Origin: Myxococcales bacterium
Lineage (GTDB): Bacteria > Myxococcota_A > UBA9160 > UBA4427
DNA length: 58,604 nucleotides
Reading direction: 5' to 3'
Assembly (NCBI GenBank): GCA_014240165.1
Contig: JAAZXM010000020.1
Span: forward strand, 1-58,604
Under the pieces are notes generated by a model, which saw only the letters and a list, made by a program, of their open reading frames with translations, made no database searches and was not told the origin of the DNA. How positions within the stretch are numbered: the stretch's first letter is position 1; each line of letters starts with the position of its first letter. Positions 34,158 through 43,246 of this stretch are shown here, piece by piece. The position numbers and the translations under genes were made by a program.

Positions 34158-35513
34158 TCAGGCTTCGATGTATTGATCGAGGAGCCCGTGCCAGTGCCGG
34201 ATCTTCGTCTCCTGGTAGTTGGCAAAGACCAGGTTCTCGTGGACCCCGGCGCGAAGCCCTGCCTGCACGTTTCCCAGGTTGAAGGCATCCTGGTTGAAAA
34301 CCCGACCCAGGAAACCGAGTTCCGGTGCGTTCGTGAAATCCTCGTCCGGGCCCAGCCAATGAATGTCGCAGGGCGGCGGACGCTTGCCCCGGTAGGGGTT
34401 CAGGTACATGACCTCCATGATGCAATGGTGGGGATCGTTTCCGTGCGGGCGGAAGCGATAGACGATCCGGTTGTACGCGCCCCAGGGATGGAAATTTGGG
34501 AAGAGCGTGTAGTAAAAAGAATCGAGTAGCTCCGAATCCGTGAGGTCATGTGCCCCGGGCACCACCGGCGCCAGTTGCACTCGCGAGGCCTGGCCCAGGA
34601 GTTGTCGACCCGTCATGCCTTCGGGAAGAACCATCGCCGGATCCTGATCGAGGTAGCGGTTCGTCATCCCGTCCAACTGGTCCTGCTCGCTCGGATCCCA
34701 ATCCAGATGCGGACTGGGCGTGCCGTTGGGCGTGATTGCGCGACTGACATTACCCCAGACGTCGTATTGTGAATTCGTATCGCCGATACCCGTCAACAAT
34801 TGCGGATGGGTGGAAAGAACGTGATAGGCCTCCATGAAGGCTTCTTGGGCGACTTTCCAATTGCAGGGCATCACTCTTGCGACATGGATCGCCTTGTGGC
34901 GCTTCTCCAGGGGCCAGCGTTCGAAATGAGCGGGGAGTTCACCCAGGTAGTCTTCCAGGGAACCGGCAGCCGGATCAGGATTGACGAAGACAAAACCACC
35001 CCAGGTGCCCACCTGAACCGCGGGCAAACCATAATTCTTGGCGTCCACGTGCGGAAAGTCCCAAGCGCAGGGAATTTCCTGGAGAGAGCCGTCGAGGTTC
35101 CACGTCCAGCCATGAAAGGGGCAGCGCAGCATCTCCGAACGACCCGCATGGGTCTTGATTTTTCGGCTGCGGTGGAGGCAGACGTTGTGGAAGGCCCGAA
35201 TCTCGTCTTCGGCCGAGCGAACCACGAGGATGGACAGATCCGCGACCTCGTAGACCTGATGGTCGCCCACCTCGGGAATTTCCTCCTCACGGCACGCCAT
35301 CTGCCAGGTCTTCTTCCACACCTTCTCGACCTCGAGATCATGAAAGGCCTGGGAGGTGTACTGATCCCTGGGGACGAAGCTGGGAGCTGCGTCCAGCTCG
35401 GCTTCCAGCCGAAGAACCGGCGGCGCCGGCTTCGTATCCGTATCGAGCAGTTGCTGGTACGAGAGGCCCGGCGAGCGATTCGCCGGATTCTCGTCGCTTG
35501 AGGTGGCCTTCAT
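34158..35513 (-). CDS. Rieske non-heme iron oxygenase, alpha subunit
   Basis: This protein of 451 aa has an N-terminal Rieske [2Fe-2S] centre (Cys112, His114, Cys131, His134 in CLHRSR and CPFHGWTW) and a C-terminal catalytic domain. The facial-triad region is NWKVAQEAFMEAYHVLSTHPQ with His231 and His236. It would insert oxygen into an aromatic or alicyclic ring, or demethylate, using electrons from a separate reductase. No reductase gene is in the window. ATG 35513 follows GAGGAAAGAG; GTG 35531 is the longer option. It is the last gene of a leftward cluster after the SDR at 35586. Confidence 0.93.
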   Translation of the reverse strand: MKATSSDENPANRSPGLSYQQLLDTDTKPAPPVLRLEAELDAAPSFVPRDQYTSQAFHDLEVEKVWKKTWQMACREEEIPEVGDHQVYEVADLSILVVRSAEDEIRAFHNVCLHRSRKIKTHAGRSEMLRCPFHGWTWNLDGSLQEIPCAWDFPHVDAKNYGLPAVQVGTWGGFVFVNPDPAAGSLEDYLGELPAHFERWPLEKRHKAIHVARVMPCNWKVAQEAFMEAYHVLSTHPQLLTGIGDTNSQYDVWGNVSRAITPNGTPSPHLDWDPSEQDQLDGMTNRYLDQDPAMVLPEGMTGRQLLGQASRVQLAPVVPGAHDLTDSELLDSFYYTLFPNFHPWGAYNRIVYRFRPHGNDPHHCIMEVMYLNPYRGKRPPPCDIHWLGPDEDFTNAPELGFLGRVFNQDAFNLGNVQAGLRAGVHENLVFANYQETKIRHWHGLLDQYIEA

Positions 35514-35585
35514 GGCGTTCTCTTTCCTCACTCTCGACCCCGCAAGCGGCCCAATTACGAGCCAACTGCGGCGCCACGCGATTGC

Positions 35586-36344
35586 CTAATAGCCCACCCG
35601 CTTGGTGAAGCCGCCATCCACCACGAGGTTGGCGCCGGTAATCAGGCTGGCGGCAGAACTCGCCAGGAAGGTCACCGCGTTGGCCACCTCATCGGCCCGT
35701 CCCATGCGGCCGATGGCACATTGCGCCAGGGCGTTTTCATAGATCGCCGGCATCGCGTTCTTGATCATTTCCCAATTGCCCCCCTCGAAATAGATCGGGC
35801 CGGGGGAAACCGAGTTGACCCGGATACCCGAGCGCGCCAGCGCCTGGGCGAGATCACTGGCGTGGGTGATCATCGCTGCCTTGAGGGCGTTATAGGGCTG
35901 GGGAACTCCGAGGTATTCCAGGGCCGCGGTGCTGCTGATGAAGACCACGCTGGCCGCATCGGATTCCGAAAGTGCCGGGGTTGCGGCCTCCACCGCGCGC
36001 GCCGCCCCAAGGACATCAATGTCCAGGTTGGCCTGCCACGCGGCATCCCCCATTCCTGAACCACCGCTGGCGTTGCACACCAGGATATCCAGACCGCCCA
36101 AAGCCTCTGCCGCAGCCCCGATGAAGGCCCGCAGGGCGTCGCCATCGGCCACGTCCACGGACTGGCTGAAAACCTGGACGCCGCGCGTTTCGAGATCTTT
36201 GTGCGCGGATTCGAGACCACCTTCGCTCCGGGCGCAGATGGCGACGCTCGCGCCCTCATCCGCCAATGACTGGGCGATCGCCAAGCCAATGCCCCGGCTG
36301 GCTGCCGTGACCACCGCTTTTTTTCCCGCGAGATTCAATTCCAT
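35586..36344 (-). CDS. Short-chain dehydrogenase/reductase
   Basis: This SDR has 252 aa. The cofactor loop is VTAASRGIGLAIAQSLA (TGxxxGxG variant with Ala for the first Gly), and CARS after beta-2 favours NADP. LVCNASGG replaces the usual NNAG. The catalytic Ser lies in VFISSTAALEYLG, and the Tyr/Lys pair occurs as PYNALKAA. ATG 36344 has AGGGAG 7 nt upstream. The same frame stays open upstream for over 100 codons, so an N-terminally extended form cannot be excluded. It probably acts on the product of the downstream Rieske enzyme (34158). Confidence 0.9.
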   Translation of the reverse strand: MELNLAGKKAVVTAASRGIGLAIAQSLADEGASVAICARSEGGLESAHKDLETRGVQVFSQSVDVADGDALRAFIGAAAEALGGLDILVCNASGGSGMGDAAWQANLDIDVLGAARAVEAATPALSESDAASVVFISSTAALEYLGVPQPYNALKAAMITHASDLAQALARSGIRVNSVSPGPIYFEGGNWEMIKNAMPAIYENALAQCAIGRMGRADEVANAVTFLASSAASLITGANLVVDGGFTKRVGY

Positions 36345-36742
36345 TGCTGAACTCCCTGCTGCTTTCGTTGAAGTCGATTTGCCTTCCGCATCATCCGCGG
36401 TCGGAGTCGTTCGTTTCGATGCGCCCGATCCAGGAGAAACGGCTGCCGTCTCCCCATCACCGGGGCTGGGCCTTCGCGGCGAAGCCACCAGGCCCGGCTG
36501 CGGTCCGCCGATCCAACAGATCATATGAGGGTCGGCGTCGCGCAATGCGCCGGAATGCCAGCGGCCGTCCGGCGTAAAGAGGCCGACCTGCCCCGCTTCC
36601 TCCACACGCACGAGTCCGCTCTCCAATCGCTCGTAGATGCCGCCCGTCATGCTGTGTCGTAGCTTGGCCAATTCCAACCATCCCGTGTTCAACCCGCTCT
36701 CTTTGCTCGTCCAGAAAACGCGGGCCTTGCCGCCGATCGACC
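36345..36742 (-). other. Open frame joined in phase to the SDR; possible N-terminal domain or gene remnant
   Basis: This 398-nt stretch between the ABM gene and the SDR has no separate gene that I recognise. The SDR frame remains open through it. The part from TTG 36692 looks protein-like (GGIYERLESGLVRVEEAG, then TPDGRWHSGALRDADPHMIC) with GC-rich third positions. A Ser/Thr/Gly/Pro-rich segment then runs up to the SDR ATG. It could be a fused small domain with a linker, a decayed gene, or chance openness in GC-rich DNA. Confidence 0.35.
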
Positions 36743-37045
36743 CTAGAAGAGCGGCCCCACCGACTCGATCTCGAAACGCTGCATATCCATGCCCGTGATC
36801 CCCAACTCACCGAGGGCCTTTCGGAACTGCTCCATATGAGGGGACGCAAAATGCAGATCCAGGGCCTCCTGGGATTCCCATTGCTCGAAAACACGGATCG
36901 TCGTTTCGTCTCCCATATCGAATGAGAAAGCATAGTCGATGTTTCCCGCTTCCTTTCGGGTCTCCCGCATCATCTCGGCGGCGGGCTCGGCCGCCGATTG
37001 GCGCTTGGCGGGGTCGACTTGGATGGTTCCGGCAATCACGAACAT
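36743..37045 (-). CDS. Antibiotic biosynthesis monooxygenase (ABM)-fold protein
   Basis: This 100-aa ferredoxin-like-fold protein starts MFVIAGTIQVDPAKR. It has the central TRKEAGNIDYAFSFDMGDETTIRVFEQWESQEALDLHFASPHM pattern typical of ABM/YgiN-type proteins. These are cofactor-free quinol or anthrone monooxygenases, or heme-degrading-like enzymes. GGAGGGAAT precedes the ATG. It is a tandem paralogue of the next gene upstream (37060), both within the Rieske cluster, so they may form a heterodimer or act on successive intermediates. Confidence 0.87.
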   Translation of the reverse strand: MFVIAGTIQVDPAKRQSAAEPAAEMMRETRKEAGNIDYAFSFDMGDETTIRVFEQWESQEALDLHFASPHMEQFRKALGELGITGMDMQRFEIESVGPLF

Positions 37046-37059
37046 ATTCCCTCCTGCTC

Positions 37060-37401
37060 TCAGGCTGTAAAGAAGTCGGCGCGAGGAACGCCCTGGGGGT
37101 CGTAGACTGGTTCCTGATGATCGATTCGAAATTTAGAGACATCCGCTGCGCGCAGACCGAATCCCGCGATCGTGTTTCGCATATTGAGGTAGTGCTCCCC
37201 CTGAAAATGCAGGGCGAGGTCGGCCTCGGTTTCCCAGTGCTCATAGACCATGATGCGCCCCTCGATCAAGGGGTCCGCACTCCACACGTAGGTGACGCAT
37301 CCCTTCTGCGCCCGGGTTCCGACCATATGAGGCTTGCCCGCCTCGAGGGCTTCGGCGCGGCGATCGGGATCGACGTCGACGGATCCAGCGATGAGAATCA
37401 T
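37060..37401 (-). CDS. ABM-fold monooxygenase-like protein
   Basis: This protein has 113 aa. MILIAGSVDVDPDRRAEAL, followed by KGCVTYVWSADPLIEGRIMVYEHWETEADLALHFQGEHYL, repeats the pattern of the 36743 gene with clear but modest similarity. It has a longer C-terminus (EPVYDPQGVPRADFFTA). Its ATG overlaps the stop of the SnoaL-like gene (TGATG), so the two are translationally coupled. It probably oxidises or isomerises a quinol-like or phenolic intermediate in the same pathway. Confidence 0.87.
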   Translation of the reverse strand: MILIAGSVDVDPDRRAEALEAGKPHMVGTRAQKGCVTYVWSADPLIEGRIMVYEHWETEADLALHFQGEHYLNMRNTIAGFGLRAADVSKFRIDHQEPVYDPQGVPRADFFTA

Positions 37402-37859
37402 CAGGACCTCTCCTTCCCCAGGTCTTCGGGCACGGGCATCAGGCGGCCACTCAGATCCGGTGGTCCCATGTAGAAGAGGCTGAAGCCCCGGCGCGCGAAA
37501 CGCCAGACGCCATTTTCCTGGCAATAGTCGTCGCTGTAGGCGCCCATGGTGAAAAGGGCTGTTCCCTCCCGGGTACGTGCGTGTTCGACGATGGGCCAGC
37601 GGCCCCAGGCCCCCGAACCACTGACCTCGACGATCCCGGCGCCGACGAATTGCATGACGTATTCCAGGCCTCCGGTCAGCGCAGCAAGCCGGGCGGCCAG
37701 CGCTTCGTGACCCCGACTGCTTTCGCCCAGCAGTTCCCATTCGCCCTCACTCGCCCAGGTTTCCAGCCACGACGCCGGATCCAGGCGCAGAACCGCGTCC
37801 GCATAACGGGCCACCAGGTTCCGGATCTCGAGTTCGTCGGCCACCGCCGTATCACTCAT
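37401..37859 (-). CDS. SnoaL-like / NTF2-fold protein
   Basis: This protein of 152 aa is of the same fold class as the one at 31585. DELEIRNLVARYADAVLRLDPASWLETWASEGEWEL is the usual first half. Then come RGHEALAARLAAL, MQFVGAGIVEVSGSGAWGRWPIVEHA, and a final GVWRFARRGFSLFYMGP. GGAGAG lies before ATG 37859. It sits between the LLM oxidoreductase and the ABM gene in the leftward cluster and is coupled to the latter. Confidence 0.85.
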   Translation of the reverse strand: MSDTAVADELEIRNLVARYADAVLRLDPASWLETWASEGEWELLGESSRGHEALAARLAALTGGLEYVMQFVGAGIVEVSGSGAWGRWPIVEHARTREGTALFTMGAYSDDYCQENGVWRFARRGFSLFYMGPPDLSGRLMPVPEDLGKERS

Positions 37860-37904
37860 TCTCAGCTCTCCTCTCGGGGCGCGGCGCATGGCCGCTCCCA
37901 CTCA

Positions 37905-38879
37905 TCAACGCCCAGCCAGCCGTTCAACCACCGGCGCAAAGGCTTCCATCACTTCATCCGTCACCGTGACATAGCTGATTCCGAAACGCTCACGCCTGCG
38001 CTCCAATTCCTCGCAGATCGCGTCCACACTCCCGAAAAGACCGTGGGGGTGGGCGCGCATCTCTTCCTCGTCGAAGCCAAACGCGGCGGCCATTCCCTTC
38101 GCGGCGGCATCCCCGGCATCGCCCACGAACGTAAAATACGCGCCAATCTCGATCTCCAGGTCATCCATTCGCTCGCCGGCGCCGGCACGGATCCATTCGA
38201 GCTTCCGCTCGGTCTCCGAGGCGGTGCTGAGCTTGATCCCGTCGGGACCCAGCACGCCGGCCCGGTTGTTGAAGTTGAGGCTGACGATATCCGCCTCCCG
38301 GCCCGCCAAGCCGAGCACTCGCCGACTTCCTCCGCCGATCATGATCGGGGGATGCGGCCGTTGGACCGGAAGGGGAACCCCCGCGAATTCGTGCGCTTGA
38401 ATGTGCTCACCCGAATAGTCGATGGGCTCCCCGGACATATGCGCCTTCACCAGGGCCACGGTCTCGGCCAGGCGGTCGATGCGCACCCCGGCCGGATCCA
38501 TCGTCATGCCGAGCGCTGCGTACTCGGGCTCGAGCCAGCCCGCCCCCAGCCCCAATTCCAGACGGCCCTCGGAAAAGAAATCCAAAGTCGCCGCCTCCTT
38601 GGCGAGCACCGCCGGGTGCCGATAGTCCTGGCAAAAAACCCGGCACCCCACGCGAAGCCTTTGGGTGGCCTCGGCGGCCACCGCCATGGCGGGGACTGCG
38701 GCCAATTCCTGCAGGGGATGCATGCTGCGCTCGAGCGCGGGCCCGGGGCCGATGATGTGGTCCGCAAGGTGAAGACAGGCGTAGCCCAGGTCTTCGATCT
38801 GCCGCGCCCGCTCGCGCCACGCCTTGCCGCTATCGGCACTGAAACTCTGGACTGCGAAACGAAAAGCTCGGGGGGGCAT
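37905..38879 (-). CDS. LLM-class F420-dependent-type oxidoreductase
   Basis: This luciferase-like TIM-barrel enzyme has 324 aa. Family features are FAVQSFSADSGKAWRERARQIEDLGYACLHLADHI at the start, RLRVGCRVFCQDYRHPAVLAKEAATLDFFSEGRLELGLGAGWLEPEY in the middle and PVQRPHPPIMIGGGSRRVLGLAGREADIV towards the end. It most resembles the F420-using subgroup rather than FMN luciferases, which would mean the host makes F420. AGGAG 8 nt before ATG 38879 sets the start. It heads the leftward SnoaL-ABM-ABM-SDR-Rieske cluster. Confidence 0.88.
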   Translation of the reverse strand: MPPRAFRFAVQSFSADSGKAWRERARQIEDLGYACLHLADHIIGPGPALERSMHPLQELAAVPAMAVAAEATQRLRVGCRVFCQDYRHPAVLAKEAATLDFFSEGRLELGLGAGWLEPEYAALGMTMDPAGVRIDRLAETVALVKAHMSGEPIDYSGEHIQAHEFAGVPLPVQRPHPPIMIGGGSRRVLGLAGREADIVSLNFNNRAGVLGPDGIKLSTASETERKLEWIRAGAGERMDDLEIEIGAYFTFVGDAGDAAAKGMAAAFGFDEEEMRAHPHGLFGSVDAICEELERRRERFGISYVTVTDEVMEAFAPVVERLAGR

Positions 38880-38935
38880 GAAAAACTCCTGGGCTCGGGC
38901 CCGGCCGGTTCTGGCGGGGCTCCTGGAAAGACGGT

Positions 38936-39691
38936 TCAGGGGGCTTCGACGTTGTCCAGACACCAGCGCAGGGCGCGCCGGAGCAATTCGACGTAGGTGG
39001 GAGATTCCCAGGCGCCGCGCTCGACCCGGGGGTAGACGTCAATCAGGGGCTGCATGTCGTAACGACCCCGGCAGTGGCCCAGGGTGAGGTAGAGAACCTC
39101 TCCTTCGCCCTCGGGATGCAGGTACATCACGAGGCGAGGCGCGTCGTCGGGCCAGTCCGCCTCGACAAAGCCGGTGGCCTCGCCGCTGAAACGCGCTGCG
39201 AGCAATGGCTCCACCTTTCCGTGGTACTCGCAGAGGTAGAGTTCATCCTCCACCTGGAAGGGCTCAACCCCCTCCACCAGCGGGTGCCCGGGATTGGCGT
39301 TCTCCACGGTATAGGGGGCAATGGGGGGATGAGCGATGAACTGGCTTCCCAGCGTTCGCATCAGCGTCCCGTGATTCCTCGGCGCCGCCACTCGGCCATC
39401 GGCGAGAAACTCCATCACCGAGTTGGTGCCATGCAGGGCAAGCCAACGCCGACCACTGCGCACGTAGTCCTGAAGGGCCAACTCCTGCGCCTCGCTCACA
39501 CCTTCGAGATCGCAGGTATACGTCACCAGGAAATCCGAAGCCGCGAGACCATCGAGGTCGCTGTAGTCTGACGCCACCCGGGTGCGCACGTTCTCGTGCT
39601 CACCCAGCAACTTGAGCAATTCGACCCGAGCAAAATCGAAATCGTGCCAGCGTCCCCCGCAAACCAGGTAGGCCTGTGCCGGAGTGCTCAC
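38936..39691 (-). CDS. ThuA-like (class I amidotransferase-fold) protein
   Basis: This protein has about 251 aa. Its features are AYLVCGGRWHDFDFARVELLKLLGEHENVRTRVASDY, a SGRRWLALHGTNSVMEFL nucleophile-elbow-like turn, IAPYTVENANPGHPLVEGVEPF and EGEVLYLTLGHCRGRYD. This is the ThuA pattern, a family linked to trehalose and other sugar-derivative degradation but poorly characterised. The GTG at 39691 overlaps the P450 stop (GTGA), which fixes the start. It is the last gene of the DUF3604 > P450 > ThuA operon. Confidence 0.85.
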   Translation of the reverse strand: MSTPAQAYLVCGGRWHDFDFARVELLKLLGEHENVRTRVASDYSDLDGLAASDFLVTYTCDLEGVSEAQELALQDYVRSGRRWLALHGTNSVMEFLADGRVAAPRNHGTLMRTLGSQFIAHPPIAPYTVENANPGHPLVEGVEPFQVEDELYLCEYHGKVEPLLAARFSGEATGFVEADWPDDAPRLVMYLHPEGEGEVLYLTLGHCRGRYDMQPLIDVYPRVERGAWESPTYVELLRRALRWCLDNVEAP

Positions 39692-40986
39692 GCTGGGTCG
39701 AACTCGATGGGCAGTTCGGTCATGCCCCTCAGCAGGATATTGGGAGGATAAGCCGGGGGCGGGCTGTCCGGCGCTTTGCGCAAATTGGGGAGCCGCTCCA
39801 GCAGCGCGCCGAAAGACTGGGCCATCTCGAGACGCGCGAGCTGCGCGCCCAAGCAAAAATGCACGCCAGCTCCCAGGGCCAGGTGCTCGTTTGCGTTTTC
39901 ACGCCCCACGTCAAAGCGATGCGGATTCGGGAAAATCACCGGGTCCCTATTCGCCGCTGAAAAGCGAACCAGCATGGCCGAGCCCGCCGCGATCTCCACG
40001 CCCCCAAGCTCCGTATCCTTCACACAAACGCGCCACATATTGGCGGTAGGCGTCGCCATGCGAAGAACCTCCTCCACCGCGTTGGGAATCAGCTCGGGTT
40101 CGGCCCGTAGGCGCGCGAGCTCATCGGGATTCTCCAACAACAGGTATATGCCCTCGCAAATCGCCGATGCCGTGGTCTCGTTTCCAGCCACCAGAAGCTG
40201 CTGGAGAATCGACAAGCACTCGGCCATGTCCAGGGGCCGCTCGCCCTCCACCCGGGCGTTGACGACTGCCGAGAGGATGTCCTGCCGGGGGTTTTCCGCC
40301 CGATCCTTGAGAACCTTCTCGAAGTATTTCTGGAACTCGACGATCAGCTTCCACGCCTTCACCTGCTCTTCCGGGCTCGCCATCCCCGAGAGCTGGGCCA
40401 CGAAACCGTCGCTCCATTTCTTGAAGAGCGCGAGGTCCTCCCGGGCCACTCCCAACTGTTCGGAGATCACCGTGAGCGGAAGGGGGACCGCGAACTGGGA
40501 GCGCAGCTCTGCTCGCCCGTCGCGCGCGAAGCCATCGATCAATTCCGTCGCCAAAGCCTCGATGCGCGGCGCGAGCGCGCTGACCCGGCGCAGGCTGAAG
40601 CCCTTGTTCACCAAAGATCGGAAGCGCCGCTGCTCCGGGGGATCCGCCGTGAGCATCGTGTCCACCGGCGGGAAGCCCTCTTTCATGACTTCGGCCACCG
40701 CGTCGGGCACCTTGGCCTTCTTGCCCCCACCCATCATCAGCATGAAACGATTCGAAAAAGTTTCGTGATCGCTCAGCACTTCGCTGACATGGGCGTGGCT
40801 CGAAACCAGGATCAGGCCCGTATTCGCTTCGCGATGCACCGGGGCTTCGGCAACCAGGCGATCATTGTACTCCCAGGGCTGGGCCTGGACTTCAGGGTCG
40901 AATGGATTGAAAGTGGCGAGCTCAGCTTTCCCGGGGCCCGCGGAGGCCTCGGTGGAAAGCGGCGTCTGCCCGGGGTTCGAACTCAT
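39688..40986 (-). CDS. Cytochrome P450
   Basis: This second P450 of the window has 432 aa. The I-helix is LVAGNETTASAI, the ExxR is EEVLRMATPT, and the heme loop is ALGAGVHFCLGAQLARLEM with the thiolate at Cys378. The heme loop has Gly-Ala-Gly in place of the first enzyme's Gly-Gly-Gly. The two are only distantly alike outside the motifs. ATG 40986 overlaps the DUF3604 stop, and its own stop overlaps the ThuA start. This suggests a fixed three-step pathway. No redox partner is encoded nearby. Confidence 0.94.
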   Translation of the reverse strand: MSSNPGQTPLSTEASAGPGKAELATFNPFDPEVQAQPWEYNDRLVAEAPVHREANTGLILVSSHAHVSEVLSDHETFSNRFMLMMGGGKKAKVPDAVAEVMKEGFPPVDTMLTADPPEQRRFRSLVNKGFSLRRVSALAPRIEALATELIDGFARDGRAELRSQFAVPLPLTVISEQLGVAREDLALFKKWSDGFVAQLSGMASPEEQVKAWKLIVEFQKYFEKVLKDRAENPRQDILSAVVNARVEGERPLDMAECLSILQQLLVAGNETTASAICEGIYLLLENPDELARLRAEPELIPNAVEEVLRMATPTANMWRVCVKDTELGGVEIAAGSAMLVRFSAANRDPVIFPNPHRFDVGRENANEHLALGAGVHFCLGAQLARLEMAQSFGALLERLPNLRKAPDSPPPAYPPNILLRGMTELPIEFDPA

Positions 40987-43082
40987 CGGCTTGCCTCCGT
41001 ATTCGCCGGCCCATCATACCAGATGGGCGAACTCCACAATCTTTCCTGAATCGTGCGGGGAACGATCGGATCGACGCATGTCGCGGGAAGCGAGTCCTGG
41101 GGCATCGCAATGCATTGCCTCTGGTTCCAGCGGCAGCTCGGGTTCTCGATCACGCGCAGGTAATAAACCGCGTCGCGCTCGGCATCGAAGGAGGGGTCCC
41201 GCCAAACGCTGCAAAGGCTGTCGGCTCCTGGGCCCTTGGGCGTACAGGTATCGAGTTCCACCCGGGCACTATTATCCCCACCGGCCACGTCGAAAACCTC
41301 TTCGCGAAAGAGCCCGTCATCATCCAGCCAACCCTTGATGATCTGAGCACGCTGGAGCAGGCCCCCCGGATGCCCCGGAATCCCTGGATCACGCAAGGCT
41401 GAGACAACAAAAACCGGGGCCGAATCGGCCTCCGGCCGCACCGGGAGATCGCCGCCCATGGGCACGCCCCCGGCGTAGCCGGCTTTGACGAGTTCCGGGT
41501 TGTCGCAAAGATCCGCCGGGTAATCCCAGCCCCCAAAGAAACGAGCGGTCATCCGCGGGCCGCTGGTGCCAAAGACTTCTCGGCGCTCCATGGCATCAAA
41601 GAGCGCATCGCGAGAATTCTCTTCGGCCCAGACGCCCGCCACGCCGCCCGGGCTCGAAATCACGTTGAAGATCGCCGCCACCAGGGTGGCGTCCGTCGAG
41701 AGACGCTGGGTCGGGGTGGCATCCTCCGACCCACGCCAGCCCTGATAACTATATTCCTCAACGTCTCCTGGGTTTCCGTTGTGGGCGTCCGTCGCGGCGA
41801 CGATGCCGAGCTTATAGGGATTGACGCCCAGGCGTTTCTCTTCCCGGAGCCCCTCCACCAGAACATGCCGCACGTAGTCGAGTCGAGAGACACAACCCTG
41901 CCCGGCCAGCGCCCCGGCCCCTGTGCCCTCCTCACAATCGACCGCCGTCGGAGGCCGCCACTCCTCGAATCCGCAGAACTCATCCGGGGCCGCCACCACG
42001 CCGTACATATCGTCGCGGCACTCCGAATCGCCCTTGATCTGGGAGATCTCCACCAGGGGTTCCAATTCGGCGCGAAGTTCCGCACGGGCTCGCTGTTCCT
42101 CGAGGGGGAGGTCCCGGCCGCCCACGGTGAACATGCGCCCGTTGCTCAAATTCGAGTTATGGGGAAGCGTAAGCACGTCGCAGCCGGTCCCCGCATCGAG
42201 ACATTGCGCCTTGAGGCGCCCCCAGAGATCGTAGACATCGGGGAAGTCCACCCAGGCCGTGGGCGATTGCGGCACGACCTCGTTCCGGAAGATGACGTTA
42301 TGGTGAACCTTCGCGAGCCCTGGGGTCGCGGTGTACTCATAGGCGTTGAAGGTCGTGAACCCGCACGCCGCGCTTCGGTCGTAATGGCGATCAGCCGCGG
42401 CCTGCTGCTCTCGCCACACCTGATCCATGGCTTCGACGCATCCCCCATCGACGCAGAGATCTTCGCTTCGGGACGGGACCTCCTGCTGCGGATCGAGGGA
42501 ACTCGTGATGGCAGCGGCCCGGGCTGCGAAATCGCCGAGGTGTGCGTTCTCGGGCGGGATCTCACCCCGAAAGATCTGGCAACCTTCCGTATCGTAGAGA
42601 GCCGACCCCTCGCGCGTGCACAGCGCCACCTCCCCCTGGTACGAAGCGTGATCGGTAAGCGCCGCAAAATCCAGGGGCCTTTCCAATTGGGCCCATCGCG
42701 AGGGCTTGCCCTCGCTGTCGTAGGGTGCCAAGCCGATCTGCTCTCCCCGGGCAAAGCGGTAGACATCGTCCGGGCTCGAACGCACCTCCCACGCATAGGC
42801 GTCGAAGGAGAGGTCGGAGTGCACGTGGAGTTCGCCCCAGAACGCCTTCCGAAGCGAATCGCGGTCGGCGCAGACTTCGCGGTTCTCGCTATAGGGCTGG
42901 CCCGAAGGCGCAAGGACCGTTCTCGGCTCCGGCGATTGGGCGCCCGCCCCGGTCGCTTCGGGCGTCGCCGCGGAATGACAGCCCAGGAGAATCGGCCCCA
43001 GGAGCGCAGCCCCCAGGATCCCCACACCCGCCCATGACGATCGGGTGACCGCCCTCCCACTTCCATGCGGCTTCGAACGCAT
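40983..43082 (-). CDS. DUF3604 lipoprotein-like protein with PHP-type metal motifs
   Basis: This protein has about 699 aa. The N-terminal helix ending in GPILLGCHSAATP is a lipobox-like signal, so it is probably a lipoprotein in the periplasm or outer membrane. The DUF3604 core starts AFWGELHVHSDLSFDAYAWEVRSSPDDVYRFARG. It includes FAALTDHASYQGEV, LTLPHNSNLSNG and GIVAATDAHNGNPGDVEEYSYQG, which are PHP-phosphoesterase-like His/Asp clusters. The substrate is unknown. ATG 43082 is preferred over TTG 43085 because AGGGGA lies about 5 nt before it. It is the first gene of the operon with P450 and ThuA-like genes. Confidence 0.9.
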   Translation of the reverse strand: MRSKPHGSGRAVTRSSWAGVGILGAALLGPILLGCHSAATPEATGAGAQSPEPRTVLAPSGQPYSENREVCADRDSLRKAFWGELHVHSDLSFDAYAWEVRSSPDDVYRFARGEQIGLAPYDSEGKPSRWAQLERPLDFAALTDHASYQGEVALCTREGSALYDTEGCQIFRGEIPPENAHLGDFAARAAAITSSLDPQQEVPSRSEDLCVDGGCVEAMDQVWREQQAAADRHYDRSAACGFTTFNAYEYTATPGLAKVHHNVIFRNEVVPQSPTAWVDFPDVYDLWGRLKAQCLDAGTGCDVLTLPHNSNLSNGRMFTVGGRDLPLEEQRARAELRAELEPLVEISQIKGDSECRDDMYGVVAAPDEFCGFEEWRPPTAVDCEEGTGAGALAGQGCVSRLDYVRHVLVEGLREEKRLGVNPYKLGIVAATDAHNGNPGDVEEYSYQGWRGSEDATPTQRLSTDATLVAAIFNVISSPGGVAGVWAEENSRDALFDAMERREVFGTSGPRMTARFFGGWDYPADLCDNPELVKAGYAGGVPMGGDLPVRPEADSAPVFVVSALRDPGIPGHPGGLLQRAQIIKGWLDDDGLFREEVFDVAGGDNSARVELDTCTPKGPGADSLCSVWRDPSFDAERDAVYYLRVIENPSCRWNQRQCIAMPQDSLPATCVDPIVPRTIQERLWSSPIWYDGPANTEASR

Positions 43083-43246
43083 CAAGATCCCCTTCTCGAT
43101 CGGCGGCTGATTTGCTCTGACCGGCCCGGACCGCGCCGAAAGAGGAACTGGCCCCCTCTCTCACGGCCCGCCGAAAGGAGACCATAGTTTTGTATGTTTC
43201 CCGTGGCTACTGGCCTTCTTTCCCTTCGCGAGGCATCCGAAATCCC

